Shown: one piece after another, positions 1 through 24,200 of the stretch
Numbering within the stretch: the stretch's first letter is position 1
Layout of the letters: each line of letters opens with the position of its first letter
Origin: Manis javanica
Taxonomy: Eukaryota; Chordata; Mammalia; Pholidota; Manidae
Direction of reading: 5' to 3'
DNA: 64,000 bases
Assembly: GCF_040802235.1 (NCBI RefSeq)
Contig: NC_133167.1
Span: 201,001-265,000, forward strand
The notes under the pieces: model-generated
Databases searched by the model: none
Told to the model about the DNA's origin: nothing
What the model saw: only the letters and a program-made list of their open reading frames with translations
Translations under genes and position numbers: made by a program

Positions 1-308
1 CTCCCACCCCCAACTGTAGCTGTACTGGGAGATGGGTCCCCGGGGGAGGTGATAGGTTAAGTGAGGTCGTAAGGGCGGCCCTGATCCTGCAGGGCCGGTG
101 CCTTTGTAGCAGGAAGACACCAGAAAGCTCTCTCCCTACACCACAGAAAGGCTCCATGTGGACGCAGAGAGAAAGCAGCCGTCTGCATGCCAGGAAGCAG
201 GCCCTCACTGGGACCCACCCTGACGTCACCCTGGTTTGGGACTTCCAGCCCCCAGAACTGTGAGAAATATATTTCTTTGGTTTAAGCCCCTAGGCTGTGG
301 TGTTCTGG
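1..308 (+). mobile_element. MLT1-type MaLR LTR fossil (ERVL-MaLR)
   Basis: The run from the left edge through the AGAACTGTGAGAAATA and TTAAGCCCCTAGGCTGTGG signatures matches the 3' part of MLT1 solo LTRs as I know them. It is an old, broken, non-coding relic in a D2HGDH intron. The left end may be cut by the window. Confidence 0.7.
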
Positions 309-797
309 AGGGTGGCCTAGGCTGAGGTAGCCATAATTTCTCCAGGGAAGATCTTGGAAGTGAGGATGCCACGGCCCACAGCCCAGTGCTTTTAACTTCT
401 GGGTCCATGACGCCAAACAGCTTTCCAAAACATCATATCAGTTCAGACAAGGAGTGACTGAAATAACTGGGTGTGTTGGACTTATTTGCTCATTCAGAAA
501 GGGCTGGCTGAGAATGTCTTAGGTCCGGAGACAGAGCATTTCTGAGTGCATTCTGCTTGTTTCAAAGACCCCAGAGCCAGGGTGCAACCAACAGCATTTG
601 ACTGAGTCAACTTTTAAATTTATGTTTAAAACACTGTGAGAGTTCCACGTTGTCCAATTATGGCAACACCAGAACTATGGAGATACCAATCGCCCCGCCA
701 CCTCCTACCTCGTGGACCATGGCTGACAGCCTGACCCATCCCACCAGTCCAAGGGCGTAAAAAGGGTGGTGAGGGCCACCCAGCAGGGGTGCAGTAC
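309..797. other. Intronic sequence of D2HGDH, nothing recognised
   Basis: Between the LTR fossil and exon 7 I see no exon, repeat family or RNA gene that I can support. Confidence 0.5.
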
Positions 798-12662
<11,865 letters not shown>

Positions 12663-12663
<1 letters not shown>

Positions 12664-12780
12664 TCCGCGTCCCCGGCCCTCCTCCCAGACCTGGCCCGGG
12701 CTGCGCCAGTGGGCGGGGCAGTGGAACCGAGTCTGCGTGCTGGCACCCTCCGGCCCCGCCCCCGCCCTGCAGGCCCCGCC
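12663..12780 (-). other. D2HGDH: Candidate non-coding first exon of D2HGDH
   Basis: In the CpG island the minus strand offers a strong donor, GGAC then gtgagt, with the last exon base at 12663. Human D2HGDH has a non-coding first exon, and the first coding exon here starts with an acceptor (ctttctag) 10 bases before the ATG, so an upstream exon is required. The upstream edge is a guess. RNA evidence would be needed to fix both ends. Confidence 0.35.
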
Positions 12781-12930
12781 TCCTGTCCCACAGGAGGCTG
12801 GGGAATGTGGTTCGATCCACGGTCCACAGCGGCTGCAGTGGCCTTGACCCATGTCCGGCACACCCTCCCGCCTCTTTCCCCGGCGCCGGCCCCACCGAGG
12901 TCCACCCCGACTGGCCTCAGAAGTTAACTG

Positions 12931-14890
12931 TACTGCTGCGGGCCCCAGGCTCCCGAGGTGATTCTTTGGCTCCCTCCAGGGGTCTCTGCTTCTGCCCGGG
13001 AACTCTGGCTCCCAGAACCCCTGGTGCCCCAGCCCTACTCTGGTCAAAAGGCACACACCCCTGCAAGTCAGGTATGCATTGCGAGAAGCAGTTAGCCTCC
13101 AGCCCCTCCAGCCCCTCCAGGTCCCCACCTGCCCCGTGTTAGGCTACCACAGCTCAGCTGGAGCGTGCCCTTCACTCTGCTGTGTGGGGCCGGAGAGGCT
13201 CTGCCAGCATGGAGCATGGAGGTAGGACAAAGCGGTGGAGGAAGGCAACTTCTGGCCCGATGGATATGCCCGTGCTGTCATCCCAGAAATGGCCCTCACT
13301 CCAGGAACCCTGGTGCCAGTCCCCAGCCTCATCCTATTCGTTCTGGAACATTGGCAGCCTCTAGCCTCTCCCAGCAGAAAGTCTTGGGTCCCAGGTCCAT
13401 GGGGCACCCCTTCCCTGAGCTCCTGAGGCACCAGGGCCACCAGCTCCCCTGGTGGCCACACCTCAACCCCACAGGTTGGGTAAAATCCTTTACCCATCAG
13501 CCATGCAGCTCCTCAGAGATCTGAAGGCCCTCTCCACACTGACTTTCCCCACAACACCCCCACACACAGCCTTGCAGACTTGGGAGGGGTAACTGCCTCC
13601 TGCAATTCTGTTACCTCAGCACTCAGCCCTCCAGTACTCTAAATTAAGAAACTAAGGTGGATGCGACTTTCCTGATTTGGTCCCTGGCACTTGGCCGAGG
13701 GCTCATCTCCCACACTCTGGCTCCAGCTGTCCTACAGGAGACCCTGCAGTGCCCTCCAGCTCATCCAATTCCACGTGTCATCAGTGACACAGACAGGAGG
13801 GGCATCCTATGGAACCTAAGGTTACAGAGATCTCAGGACCGGCTGGGGGAAAGCAAGCGCTCTGGGACAAGACACTGCAGGCGTGGTTGGCGTCCCAGCT
13901 TCTGGTGATCCTTGCAAGCTGCCCTTGCCAGGTCAGTAACTGCACACTGCGTGCCAAGTGTGCTGATTTGCTCTGGGCCACATCTGGAACAGCCCCACCT
14001 TCTTCACAGGCAGGTGAAGGGGGTGTGCCAAGCGCATCACCACCGGATGCATTTTGCCTGTGGATTGCTATCCGACACCCCCACTCGGCCCTTCCTATCA
14101 TAATGGCCCTCGCTCCACAGGGCAGTTGGTGTGGGAATTCTGCCAGTTGTCAAGTCTATTTCAATGATACTTTGGCACTGGGAACATAACCACAGAGGGG
14201 TCTGTGGACCCCCTTGGATGAATGTCACTGATCACCTGATCACCAGAGGCCCTCACTCTTAGTAGCAGACCAGTGGCATTGTGGGCCTCTGGGAATTAAT
14301 AACAATTCAGAATCACTGAAGATTAACACCCCCACCCCAAAACAAGACCAGTGTTTCTTTTTCCCAGGCCATCACCCCAACAAATGGCTGCGAAGACCCT
14401 GGAGTGCTGGGGGGAAGTGCACGCAGGGGCAGCCTCACAGCCCCCTCTCCAGGGTCTCAGTCTCCCTCCAGCAGGACTCTGGTGCTGAGAGCTGGCTTTC
14501 CCCTGGAGAACAGGTGAGGCTGTGCCTCCCCACTGCGTCGGCCGAGCCAGGCTTCTGGGCCCTGACTGTCAACACTGCAAGGAGACGTCCTACGAACACC
14601 TTAGTTCCCAAAGGGGCCTTGACACCAACGGAGACCTAAGGTGAACCTGTTTCAGATAAAGTACCTTATGCCTCTATAAAGCGGCCCGCAGCGTCTTTGT
14701 CTACACACACATCCTCCTCGTGAGCCTGGAGACAGCCTCTGAGCCCATGACATAGCTGAGGCCTAGAGTCAGCCACTTACCACAGGGAGGCCCATGGCTG
14801 CTGACACCACTCTCCTCCAGCTCACCGCACAGCCCCTCAAAACCCAACACATCCTCTCTGGACACAATACCTCAGTTTTATCTGTTACCG
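12931..14890. other. Intergenic spacer between D2HGDH 5' end and ING5 3' end
   Basis: About 2 kb that I cannot assign to any gene or named repeat. Composition is moderate to GC-rich with many short open frames and no splice-supported coding sequence. It holds ING5's downstream flank on the right and D2HGDH's upstream flank on the left. Confidence 0.5.
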
Positions 14891-14899
14891 AAAGATAAA

Positions 14900-17800
14900 T
14901 GCACTCTCAAAATGTTTATTCCAAAAAATACTTCATTTATCAAACAATATATCCATAATCTATAACATGATCCAAAAATACAGATATACATCTTAACATT
15001 ATTTAATAAAAAGTTTTACATTATCTTTCTTTTACAAAGGGAACATAGATAATAATTCCTTGAAAATAAAGTGTAACATTTATGTTAAAGCTGCATCATT
15101 TTTTTGGATGAAATGTGGTAAAGATGAACCCCACAAACTACATATGTAAAAACTTCACAGAACTCTCTCCTGAATGAGAACATTTTTCTTAGACTTCCCA
15201 CTTTAAAATTCCTCTTAGCACAGGTAAAGACCAGTCATCGTTCATTAAAAATTGAGGAAAGCCTCAAATCTTCAATGCCCGTAGGTGTCTGAATCCTGCA
15301 CCGGGACAGCTCCAGGCTGTGGCCATATGGGGAAGCTGCTCTTGGGACAGTGTTATTGCTCTTAGCCAACAGCTGCCAATAACAGGTCAGGAGTCAGAGT
15401 GCAGAGTGGCCACTGGGGACAAGACTGACACACAGCCAGCCACCGTGCCCATGCATCCCAGCAAACCCCCACCATTACTGGCACACACGGCTGTGTCTTG
15501 GGCATTTGCTGCCCAGGCAGCCTGACAGCTGCCTGGCTCCTGTGGCCCTGGCCAGTACTGGTTCCATGGCCACCTGCCCAGGGGCTCCAGCCTGCAGGGG
15601 TACAGTCACACAGCCGCACCAGCACAGCCATAGACAGCCGTGCGCTCCGGTTAAGCGTCCCACTAGTGCAGCCGTTTCCCCATGAGACAAGCAGAGGGGG
15701 CTGTCTAATCGGTGCCAACACAGCACCGAAGCAAGTGCTGCTCCTCGGAACAGGGTCCTGCTCCCCCGACACAGAAGCCCCACGGCCACGGAGGGCCATG
15801 CCCTCGGCTCATGTGCGGATGAAGAGCGACCTGCTGGGCCCAGCCCAGACCCCCTCAAGCGGGGATGGGGCTGGCTCCGTAGCCACCTCCAGGGTCAGAG
15901 CCCATGCTGGACAGGCACCGACGGGTGTTCTGGTCTGAGTCACCCTCAGGACAAAGGCGGCCAGGCCTGGGGTAGCGATCCTCAGACGGTGCAAGCAGCA
16001 CTGGCTCCAGCCGTCCCCACAGGACTGGGCCAGGCCAGGTGGCATGACCTTTCCCAGCCAGACGGCCATTCTGGAGTCCTTCCGACTCACAGCGTGACAG
16101 CTGGGGAAAGGCACCCAGTCAGGACCCAAACAATGTCCCAGGGAACCCTCCTTTCTGCTCATGTTTTCTGTTTTCCCCAAAGCTATATGCATATTATTTC
16201 GGTGATAATTATTTTAAGTGGCAAAGTAAACACTAGAAACAGATAAGCAGAGACACTTAAGGAAAAAAAGGTGACCCATGGGATGTCACATGGGACGCTA
16301 CACAGAACGAGCAGGGTGACACCATCAGACTTTAAACAGAAGCTGAAGACAGGAAAGTTGGTCATCTTTCCTGGGAAATCATGTGACAACTGAAACTTAA
16401 CTGGCCATCCACCTACATCTGCAAACACTAGTTTTCCCAGAAGACGACCACATGAAGTGTTCACAGATGAAGTGCACATATTAATTCAGCTTCTAAAGAA
16501 CCATCACAGGCTTATTGTACTTACCTATCTTTCCCACAAAACTGGTAAAAGAGTAAAGAAAAAAACTTTCCACAATTTACTCCCCGCAATCTTTAAAACA
16601 CCCATGTTAACAAAAAGCTAAGTTGCTAAATACAAACATGCCTCGTTTCCCGGCCATGGTTGAGACCTGGGTGTGTGCTGGCCGGAGCCGCTCTGATGCC
16701 CCGACCCCTCTTCCTGAGCAGTAGGGAGGCGTCAGTTCCAAGGAGGCTCATCAGGCCCGGGGCCCACAGGGACACACCACGGCCACTAAAGAGCCCCCAC
16801 CCCAGGCACCCCATCCCATGGAAGGCTGGCGCCTGCCGCACTGACCCTGCCTCAGCCGCCCACGGGCAAGTCCTGCTCCCTCAGCCTGCTCCAGAAAAGA
16901 CAGCAGTCCCAACTGCCCACTGCAGGCAGAGGCCACCAGACCACAGATGGCTCCAGCCAGACCGCGGAGTCCCTGATGCACCGCTCTCATCTCATGTGCC
17001 AAACGGTAGCCTGCTTGGTGGGGAGCGGCCCATCAAGGGTACAGCTTCAAGCTCCTTCCAGCTTTATTTCCTCTCCTTGGTAAAATAGTAGCAAATGGGA
17101 GGAAAATACCAACGAAACTGGGCCATGAGAAGGAAACGGGGTCTCAGGAACCCTGATCTCTCTAACTGCTGCTGTGGAGTCAGAGTGCAAGGAGGTGCCC
17201 AGAAGTCACACCTCATGTACTGTCGCAAATGGATCTCAACACACCATGCGCATGCAATTTCCCCCGACATGACCCGACAGTTCAAAATCGGTTTGGTGAA
17301 TGCTGATTAAACAGAAAGAATTCCCCAGTCCTAGCTTCACTCCAGAGCTGCTCTGTGGCATGAGAAATTCACAAATCACAAGACACGACTGTAATCCCTA
17401 GGGATACAAGTTATACCTAGTCAGTAGCATGACAGGCATACAGCTTCTAGTAGACTGGACGCACTCCACATGCACACAGACCTGCTACCTTCATGCTATT
17501 ACAATAACTTCGTCTTCACAGTAAAAGTGTCAGAATTCCCCGAGACACAGAAAGACAGCCCGCTGGTTACACTGTCTCTTATGGGCACTGGTCATGGTAA
17601 CCGACAGCCCATTTGCTAATAAAGAGCCGTTTACTCCAGAAGGTGAACCCACACGGAGGGGACTGGGAGTCTGGACGGCAAAGGCAGTGCACAGCCAAGC
17701 AGGGCCCCCCACTCCAGGGAGAGCCCGGTCCTTCCCAGGAGATCATTGGCTTCCATGCAGAGCTGGGAGACGCGTCCCAGCAACGCCATGCCAGATTCCT

Positions 17801-18236
17801 TCACTGGCCCCTCACGTGGCACATTGTGCCGCGGTGGTGCTGCAGGCCCGGGTGCTCCCAGCGAGGCTCCCTCCTCTAGCTGCAGTGATGGCAGTTTCCA
17901 GTGGGATATTCGCCCTGTCCCATACCCAGGAAATGCTCTGCACCACACATACCCAGGAAGTGGCTGCTTGGCATGACTGCTGTGCTCGGCGCTGGGGTCT
18001 GTACAGGAAGGCACGGGAGCACGGTCACGTGGCAAGTTCCTGTAAACGCGCTCCTCAGTGCACACATGGCTCAGGTGGACTCGCATGTTTTAGGAAACAT
18101 TCAGAATCACACCTGGCCACTGAGTTATTAAATGTCGTTCAAAAGAAGGTAATTTTAAAAACGAAGGTAAAATATTGCAACACGAAGGAAGGAAGGAACA
18201 CATTGACTTGCTCTTCTGGTCCTGGTCAGCCCCTCC
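14900..18236 (-). other. ING5: ING5 3' untranslated region (inferred)
   Basis: From the stop codon to the first strong poly(A) hexamer on the minus strand near an AT-rich block (14880-15260). At about 3.3 kb it is long. No exon of another gene interrupts it. A possible earlier hexamer is at 17063-17068, which would give a 1.2-kb form. Confidence 0.55.
14915..14920 (-). promoter_or_regulatory. ING5: Poly(A) signal AATAAA, probable ING5 end
   Basis: tttatt on the plus strand is AATAAA in ING5 sense. It lies in an AT-rich block at the end of the region carried after the stop codon. Cleavage would be 10-30 bases toward lower coordinates. Confidence 0.5.
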
Positions 18237-18279
18237 TCACTTCTTCTTCCTCCTTTCCTGGACACACCGGGGACAGAAC
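18237..18279 (-). CDS. ING5: ING5 exon 8 (coding end)
   Basis: 43 coding nt after acceptor ctcccatccag. Encodes [13 protein letters not shown] and TGA at 18239-18237, with the last two zinc ligands C229 and C232. The basic tail is the known phosphoinositide-binding polybasic region of ING proteins. Confidence 0.96.
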
Positions 18280-21200
18280 CTGGATGGGAGAGGCACAGCG
18301 ATCAGCCGCTGCCCGCGGGAGGCCCGTCCCCGCCCCCGGGGTCTCCCAGGATAGCTGCCCGCAGACAGAACAGCCGGAGGAGAGCCCTCGGGCCGAGAGC
18401 ACACAGCGGCCCTGTGGCAACCCACGCAGGTGCTCTACCCAGCACACCTGTTTAAAAGCTGGTAGATACGGATCAATGAGAAAGGCGGATTTCACGCACA
18501 GGCATCCTCTTCATCAACTGGCTGGATTTCCCTGTGTGCTAATGGGGTCACCAGCAACCAAAATGGAGACAATGCCACGTCACGCCGGTGGACTGGAGGG
18601 GCTGACAGCCAAGTATGGTGGGAGGGCGTAGCAGGCTTACCCCAGCAGGCATGCAGCCCCCGCACAGTCTGGGTGGGCCCCGGAACCTGCCTGACTCACA
18701 AGTGCTCTCTGGTGACCCTGGACAAGTAAGTCCAGGGCCCAGACGCAGATCACTCCTGGGCCACAGCGGCTGCTGACAACACAGGACAGCATTCCACCTG
18801 GCCTTGCCCCTCAGCTCCCACACTCCCTATGCACAAGGCAGCCGATCCACATGTGGCAGGCTCGCCGGGCCCTAGGCCTCCGTTCTCCAGCGTCCAGCCA
18901 TGCCAGTGAGTGGGCACGGAGCACCCTGGGGTAGCTAGGCTCCAGCAGCAAGCCTACAAGCCAGCAGAGACACTAAGCCTCACTGACGTACAAGAGCCTG
19001 GACGCTCAGTGGTCTCTGCAAAGACCACAGAGAAACCAGAAGTTAAACTGGCTCTGCCACCCAGCCCCAGTCCCAGAAGCAGAGTTATCTTCCAAGACCT
19101 ACTGTAATCTTCCACCCGACGTCCCATTAACTCACGCCCACTGAGTCCTAATCCAACTCAAATCCAGCCTCCCTGCCTCACGCCCATGATGGCCCACATG
19201 CCCATCACAGGCCGGCCTGCCCCCTGGTCAGCCTCTCAGCCCCATGGGCCGCCCTGCCGTCACAGTCGTCACCCACGCCACAGGGCCCTACCTGGGTCCA
19301 CTGCACCACTGCCCAGACTGCCCCATGCATCCCAGCACCAAGGGAGCTGCCCACCAGCCAGTGCGGCCTGCGGCTCCCAGCGCCCGAGCGCCCCCCTGCA
19401 GTCATCCACTTCTGGTCTTCCTCTGTCCACACACAAGCAAACATGCCACGATGGAAATAGCTGTTGTACCAATGAACTAGGGGCAGTGTCCCCAAGATCC
19501 CACTTCATGTCCTGTGTCCATCTTTATAACAGCAAAAAAAACAGGTTCAGTCACCTGCAATCTTAGGGACAACATAAGCGCTGAGGCTGCCAACTAAATG
19601 TCAGGACAGCAAGCGTGCAGGGCCCAGTGCCCTAAGGTAGGCATGGGCCCTCGGCAGAGAGCGCCCCTGACTGGTGCCCAGGTCTCCAAGTGCTGAATGC
19701 TCAGGCTCTCACCTCTCAAGATTTCCCTGGGGAAAGAGCCCCTCGTTTCTTATTTTTAATTAACATTATCTCTATCTCAGGGGTCGCATGGCTGCCTTTA
19801 GGAGAATAATAGAAATGTATTACACAAACATAACAGATGACGTGACCCCTGGACGGGTGGGCAGATGTCCTTCTGCCAGTCGGACCCTGGGAAGCAGGAC
19901 CAGGCTGCATCACAGGCCAGGCCCCCACAGCCGCACCCAGAGGGCCCAAGGCTGCAGCTGGGAAGGTCCACACGCCGGTCCTCAGGGGAGCCAGTGCACA
20001 CGACACCCGCAGGCCGGGAGAGGCCGACACCCCATACTGACCATTTCCCTTTGGGCTTCGTAGTCAGGTCCACACAGGCGAAGTGAAACCACTCGATGGG
20101 ACACTGCAGGGCGAAGGCAAGAGCTGGCGTCAGCCCTCCATGCACTTGCCTACAGACACAGACGGCGGCCTCCCTGCCTGCCCCCCCGGGCCCGGCCCTG
20201 CAGCGGGCACCCACCGGCGGTGCCACAGGTCTGAGCTCCCGTCCCGCGCCCCCATGCCCCATGCCAGCACCCCTCCTCGCGAGCCCCCACACTCACGTCC
20301 GGATTGTCACAGCCTATCATCTCCCCATAGGACACTTGGTGGCACAGGCAGTAGGTGGGCTCGTTTGGGTCTACGGGCATGTCCAGCACATCAGACGGAT
20401 GCACAGACAGGATGGTGTCACTGAACTCAGACCTGTGGGGAAACAACAGCAGTGAGCAGCACCTGGATGGGGACATGCTGCCCCGTGGTGCTAGACAAGG
20501 ACACAGGCAGCAGGCACCTGGAGGTGTAAGGGAAAGGCACCCACCCCACAACACCTGGGAATGACTCCCTCCTCTGGACAGGACCTGCACCCTGGGCCCC
20601 ATCCCTGGCCGACACCCCTGGGCTCCTAGGGGCCCCCTCCTGCACTGGGGCAGGCCCATGTCGCCACCCACCAGGAGGCAGTGGTGACACTTCAGAACCT
20701 GCCCGCATGCCACCCCAGACTGACCCAAGTGTCTGAATGGCCACCCTCACTTGCATGCCGGCTAACCACACCTCCCTCCCTGCGTTCATCCCAGGGCCTG
20801 GGACCCACAGCTTCCTTTATCCCCCTTGAGCTCTGTGTCCTGGGAGCTCCCACTGTCCACCCAGCTACTGACCCACCTGTGGGGCCACTTCTGACAGCGT
20901 GCCCCCAGCTGCCCAACCCCTGTGAATCAGGTCTGCTGCCCATACTCCCCATGGCCCCCAGGGATTTAACCCACAGCCCAGCTGGACTCCCACCTCACCC
21001 ACCCACCCTCCAGGTGGGCTGCCCACAGCTCTGCAGCCAAGCACTGGGGGGCAGTGCCCAATGCCCACCTATGTTACATGAAATACCTGTGAATTTACTC
21101 TTCATGTGTTTCAGTGTTTTCCAAATAACTCTGCAAGCTGCAGGCTAGCAGACGGTACACCTCCACGCACACAGGAGTCTTCCCTATCCCATCCCCAGGT

Positions 21201-24200
21201 CAAGACGGCACATGCACACCCAGGTGGCCCTCTGCCACAGACATGGCAAATCAAGGCAGGGAGCCTGGCCCAGAGCCGCAGGTGGTGCGACTTCCCCTGA
21301 AGTCTGCTCCCAAAGGCAGTCACACCCGGTCTCCTACACCCATCCAGAGCCTCCCCCCGCCTCTGGGGTCACACACACAGGCTCCACAATGCACCCCATG
21401 AAGTGCCCCCACCATGAGCACTGCATGGGGGCTCCAGGCCGCTGGCCTCCCTATAGGAGGCCTGCTCTGTCTCTGGGAACAGACAGGATGCCCTTTTTAC
21501 CTGAAATCCAAACATCACAAATGTGTCCCCAGGTGCCTGTGCTTCAACAGACTTCAAGCAGCTGTTGCCAGCACCCCTGCCTCTCCTGGGTGAGGGCTGT
21601 ATGCCCGTCAGGGGGCTTCCCACCCAGGGTGACTCTGGATGACTGCAGCAAATCCCTTCAGGCATCACCCAGGGACCTGCCCACAACCCACCACCCTGGG
21701 CCTCACGCGCCTCCCTGCTGACATCGTCATGGCTGCTCTGCACTCTGCTTGCGAAGCGTGGCCAAACCTGAGCTGCACCCCACCCCCGGCTCAAGGACAC
21801 CACCCAGCAAGGAGGCCAGGGGTCACCCCTGCACTGCCTCCTCTCAAGAATGACCTGAGGGCCTGTGTAGGAGGGGATGGGCACTTGTACTACCCTGCAA
21901 GGGGAGCACCCAGGAGGGTGCTGGAGAGGCTGAGGCTGGAGGGCCTTTCCCGCTTGCCAAGACCATCCCTTGGGTAGGCTGGGCGACCGCACCTCACTGA
22001 GGCCCTACTGGGCACAAGGTGTCCCCCATTGAGCTAATTCCCCCGGGCATGGCCTGAAACAGCCCTCACCAGGCAGTGCCAGGGGGCTCCTCTGTGCCTG
22101 ACGCTCTGCTATGTCTCCTGACCACTGCAGGTGGCCCCCAAGGCGGCAACTCTGTCCAAGCTTTGGGATCCTGGGGGCTACAGAAGGAACTGCCACCTGC
22201 ATCCACACACAGGTCCCACCTTCCACAGAACAGGACTTGGCCAGGCAAGTCCCTGGAAAGCAGCAGTGCAGCCAGGGAGCCTCAGCTGGAGGCCCTCCAG
22301 GCAGGAGGAGATGGCATCTGGGAGGTCTGCCAACCCGGCTCCCAGGAAGGCCCCCTGCCTGTCCTGGAGCGACCTTTAGAGTCCCCAACAGGGAAGACAG
22401 GACCTGCGACAGGCCAAGGCATTCAGAAAACTGCCCACACCCAGTGGTGGCAGTGTGCCCCCCTGTCCGCTCCCGCCCCAGGGTGGTGCAGGGTGACTCC
22501 CCCAGCTTCTCACAATGCCCTCTGACCCTGTGCTGCCGTGGTGCCCCCGTGGAGCCAGCCTGCACAGTGCCCAAGCTTGAACATTGGACCCAGACTGCAG
22601 AGCAGCCTCAGTGCCTCCAGCCCCACACTCCGGCCTCCCTGGCCCATCAGGGCAGCTGTGAGGCAGGGGCAGCCACACACTGTCACTCGGGCCCTGCAGG
22701 GATCAGGTGCACCGGTGCTCCAAGGTGCTCCACAGACGTCGCACTGGGATGATCCTCCCCATCCGCAGCCAGCCCAGCAGGAGGCCGGACTACATACGCT
22801 GAGCACCATCAGACAGTGGCCAGGAACACGCGTACCACCAGGGCTCTGCTGGGAAAGCCGTGAGCCAGGCCACTTCACATGCACGCCCAGCAATGGCTGC
22901 GGGCCACGTGGGTCATCATGAGGTCTCGGGCACAGCCAAGAGCTTGCCCAACATGCCTGGAGCCAGGGCCTCATCCCTCTGTGGGCCGCATGGTTAGGCA
23001 GAGACAATGGTAATGCAGTTCTTCCATAAAGCCCAGGTGTGCGTTAGGCTTCTAAGCAGAAAGGAGGAGGACACTACAAGTTAAAAACAAACCCATCAAA
23101 TCACTGAAACCTCATTTCAAAGACACTGGAAGGCTGTGGAGAAGCAGGGCTCAATGCCCACGGGGGGCCACATTGGCCTGCACAGCCCCAGACCCCACAC
23201 GCACAGCAGCCGTGACTCCTCAGTCTGGTCACTGAACCCGGGGCTACACAGAGGTTGCAGAGAGCCAGACAGGTGGAGCAAAGATTGCCATCATGTCCTC
23301 AGAGAAGGCAGCAGCCTCCAACAGAGCCAGCCTCCCCTCCAGATGCCTGCCAACTGTGGGGGCAGCATGGCTGGCAGGCAGGAAAGGGAAGTGAAACATC
23401 AGACCATGCAGAGTGACCCTACAGGCTGCCTTTCAGCGAGGCAGACAGACCCTCTGGGCTCTCACTCAAGAATGAAGCAGGGCCCCACCTCATGACCTCT
23501 GATACCAGAAGGGACTGGGTCTGCGTGAAGAGGCACCCAGCTGCCAGCCTGCTCAAAGGCGACCAAAGGGAGCTAACACATGGGGGACAGCAGAAACTTC
23601 AAACTCCATTTTTACACAAGGTCAAACAGACAATGAAAAAGCTATACAACATGAAAAAAAACAGGAAAATGTGACTAATAACCATGAGAAAAGCTGGCTA
23701 ACAGAAGCAGACACAGAGACCCAGATGTTAAAATTGGCAGACAAAATCTTGAAATAGCTATGATTAAGAAAATATGAATAAGGAAAATGCAAATATGGAG
23801 GCTTTTTAAAAAGGAGCTAAAATCTATTTTAAAAACGAATCAAATGGTTATTTCAGAATAGGAAACTACAAAATATGAAGTCACGTTTATGATCTCATCC
23901 ATCTGTACTGACACCACCTAACTGTTGCCATGACAGTCAGGAACAAAAATGCCACCATCCACAGAAGCTTTCCATCTCTGAAGCAGGTCCGTGACCCAGC
24001 ACTAAGCATCCTGCAGATCTAGGGAAACTGGGGTTCAACAGAACACACATGAGGGTTTGCTGATCTTGCTGAAGATCAAATGGGCACGCCATTGAGCGAA
24101 GGAGGAAGCACGGTGTGAATGCCCAGTAAATGGGCGTTCACAAGGTGTTCAGTCTTTCAGCAAAATGCAGACTCTGGGAAACTCTATGAATCAAAGAGTC

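Noticed and set aside
17594-18631. A 345-codon open frame on the plus strand
   Set aside because: Antisense to the ING5 last exon and 3' untranslated region, with no family resemblance.
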